Assembly: GCA_900766815.1 (NCBI GenBank)
Contig: CAAFWV010000021.1
Span: forward strand, 1 to 8,408
Reading direction: 5' to 3'
From: Lachnospiraceae bacterium
GTDB taxonomy: Bacteria > Bacillota > Clostridia > Lachnospirales > Lachnospiraceae
DNA length: 8,408 bases
Shown: piece by piece, positions 8,057 to 8,408 of the stretch
Numbering within the stretch: the stretch's first letter is position 1
How the letters are laid out: each line of letters opens with the position of its first letter
Made by a program: the position numbers and the translations under genes
The notes under the pieces: model-generated
Seen by the model: only the letters and a program-made list of their open reading frames with translations
Told to the model about the DNA's origin: nothing
Database searches by the model: none

Positions 8057-8106
8057 GATACATCGGGATTGCTTATTTTTGTGGAGTTCCGATGTATTCT
8101 TTTTTT
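8057..8106 (+). terminator. Rho-independent terminator of the YfhO transcript (first hairpin of the array)
   Basis: Starting two bases after the stop codon, 8057-8070 can pair with 8085-8098. The 9-bp core ATACATCGG/CCGATGTAT is extended by A-U and G-U pairs to about 14 bp, with a 14-base loop. A run of seven T follows at 8100-8106. Stem, T tract and position fit an intrinsic terminator. The same stem recurs three more times downstream without a T tract, so termination may be a secondary use of this unit. Confidence 0.65.
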
Positions 8107-8275
8107 GGATACATCGGAATCTGATGGTTTTGGGGCATCCCGATGTATTATTGCGCTAGTTTCAGTAGGCGATACATCGGGATTGAGATTTCAATTCCCA
8201 TCCCGATGTATGGAGACCCAAATTTATCTACATAATACATCGGGATGGGCCAATACAGGCTATTTCCGATGTATC
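8057..8275. repeat. Array of eight alternating 9-bp half-sites forming four hairpins, with variable spacers
   Basis: The core ATACATCGG occurs at 8058-8066, 8109-8117, 8172-8180 and 8235-8243. Its complement CCGATGTAT occurs at 8089-8097, 8140-8148, 8203-8211 and 8266-8274. All eight cores are exact. Between cores lie 22, 11, 22, 23, 22, 23 and 22 bases, which share little sequence apart from a (G/A)AT extension next to most cores. Hairpin 3 has a perfect 12-bp stem (8172-8183 with 8200-8211). Two outer half-sites share the longer GGCGATACATCGG (8168-8180, and in complement 8266-8278). The step of 31-32 bp is close to three helical turns, and the single 20-bp step is close to two. It is not a CRISPR array, because the repeats are too short and alternate in orientation. 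Candidates are a protein-binding array, a structured 3' RNA, or a REP-like palindromic element. I cannot name it. Confidence 0.9.
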
Positions 8276-8328
8276 GCCAATAATCGGCAAGTAATGTACG
8301 TATAATGGTGTAAATTAATAAAATAAAA

Positions 8329-8344
8329 TAGAGCCAAAGCTCTA
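8329..8344. promoter_or_regulatory. 6-bp inverted repeat upstream of the second TATAAT box
   Basis: TAGAGC and GCTCTA are exact inverted repeats around CAAA. A shorter dyad, ACCT-TT-AGGT (8345-8354), follows and abuts the TATAAT. It could be an operator in the -35 region. Read on the - strand, the hairpin is followed by a T-rich stretch and could be a weak terminator for a gene coming from the right, but the visible downstream gene is on the + strand. Confidence 0.35.
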
Positions 8345-8384
8345 ACCTTTAGGTATAATTGAATCACCACAAAACAAAAGTACC

Positions 8385-8389
8385 GGAGG
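8385..8389 (+). promoter_or_regulatory. Ribosome-binding site of the next gene
   Basis: GGAGG lies nine bases before the ATG at 8399. It is the strongest Shine-Dalgarno sequence in the window and is the main support for a gene starting there. Confidence 0.75.
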
Positions 8390-8398
8390 TTAATCACT

Positions 8399-8408
8399 AT
8401 GGCTCAAC
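8399..8408 (+). CDS. Start of an unidentified CDS (3' truncated by the window)
   Basis: Only ATG GCT CAA and one further base are visible, giving Met-Ala-Gln. A strong GGAGG and a possible -10 box support a real start. Three residues give no clue to function. It follows the terminator and the hairpin array, so it probably begins a separate transcription unit. Confidence 0.55.

Larger units (their letters stand above)
8276..8398 (+). promoter_or_regulatory. Upstream region of the next gene with two TATAAT boxes
   Basis: After the array the sequence turns AT-rich (8310-8330). TATAAT occurs at 8301-8306 and at 8354-8359. Neither has a recognisable TTGACA at the right distance, nor a TG extension. 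The second is better placed, giving a leader of roughly 33 bases before the ATG at 8399, and the AT-rich stretch upstream could act as an UP element. Confidence 0.4.

Noticed and set aside
8057..8275. CRISPR array
   Set aside because: The repeated core is only 9-12 bp and alternates in orientation. CRISPR repeats are longer, run in one direction and have spacers of about 30 bp or more. No cas gene is visible.

Overview
The window is the distal part of a surface-polysaccharide (EPS, capsule or teichoic-acid-like) assembly locus. All genes are on the + strand. It most likely comes from a Gram-positive anaerobe of the Clostridia, probably Lachnospiraceae. That placement is an inference from the EpsG, glycosyltransferase and YfhO families present, the mixed GC content, frequent AGA/AGG/ATA codons, and GGAGG-type ribosome sites in front of some genes. 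No rRNA, tRNA or phage gene is visible.

Layout. Bases 1-599 hold the C-terminal part of an EpsG-like membrane polymerase whose 5' end lies outside the window. It is followed by a GT2 glycosyltransferase (611-1483), two GT4 glycosyltransferases (1557-2846 and 2939-4180) and a second GT2 enzyme (4267-5271). A 174-bp intergenic region (5272-5445) carries a 31-bp tandem repeat, a perfect 8-bp inverted repeat and a plausible promoter. Next comes a large YfhO-family membrane protein (5446-8055). The 343-bp gap from 8056 to 8398 holds a terminator-like hairpin that is also the first unit of four similar hairpins, and then a promoter-like stretch. A new CDS starts at 8399 with a good ribosome-binding site, and only its first codons are visible.

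How the genes may work together (inference). Four cytoplasmic glycosyltransferases would add sugars to a lipid-linked repeat unit, and the EpsG-like protein would polymerise it outside the membrane. The YfhO protein would act in the membrane, probably using a lipid-linked sugar to decorate a surface polymer. The priming transferase and flippase are not in this window. YfhO seems to have its own promoter, so it may be regulated separately from the upstream genes.

The most unusual element is the array at 8057-8275. Eight copies of a 9-bp core (ATACATCGG or its complement CCGATGTAT) alternate in orientation. Core-to-core steps are 31, 20, 31, 32, 31, 32 and 31 bp, and the sequence between cores differs each time. 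It resembles a CRISPR array in having constant repeats and variable spacers, but the repeat is very short and flips orientation at each step. It therefore forms four hairpins and is not a CRISPR. I do not recognise it as a named element.
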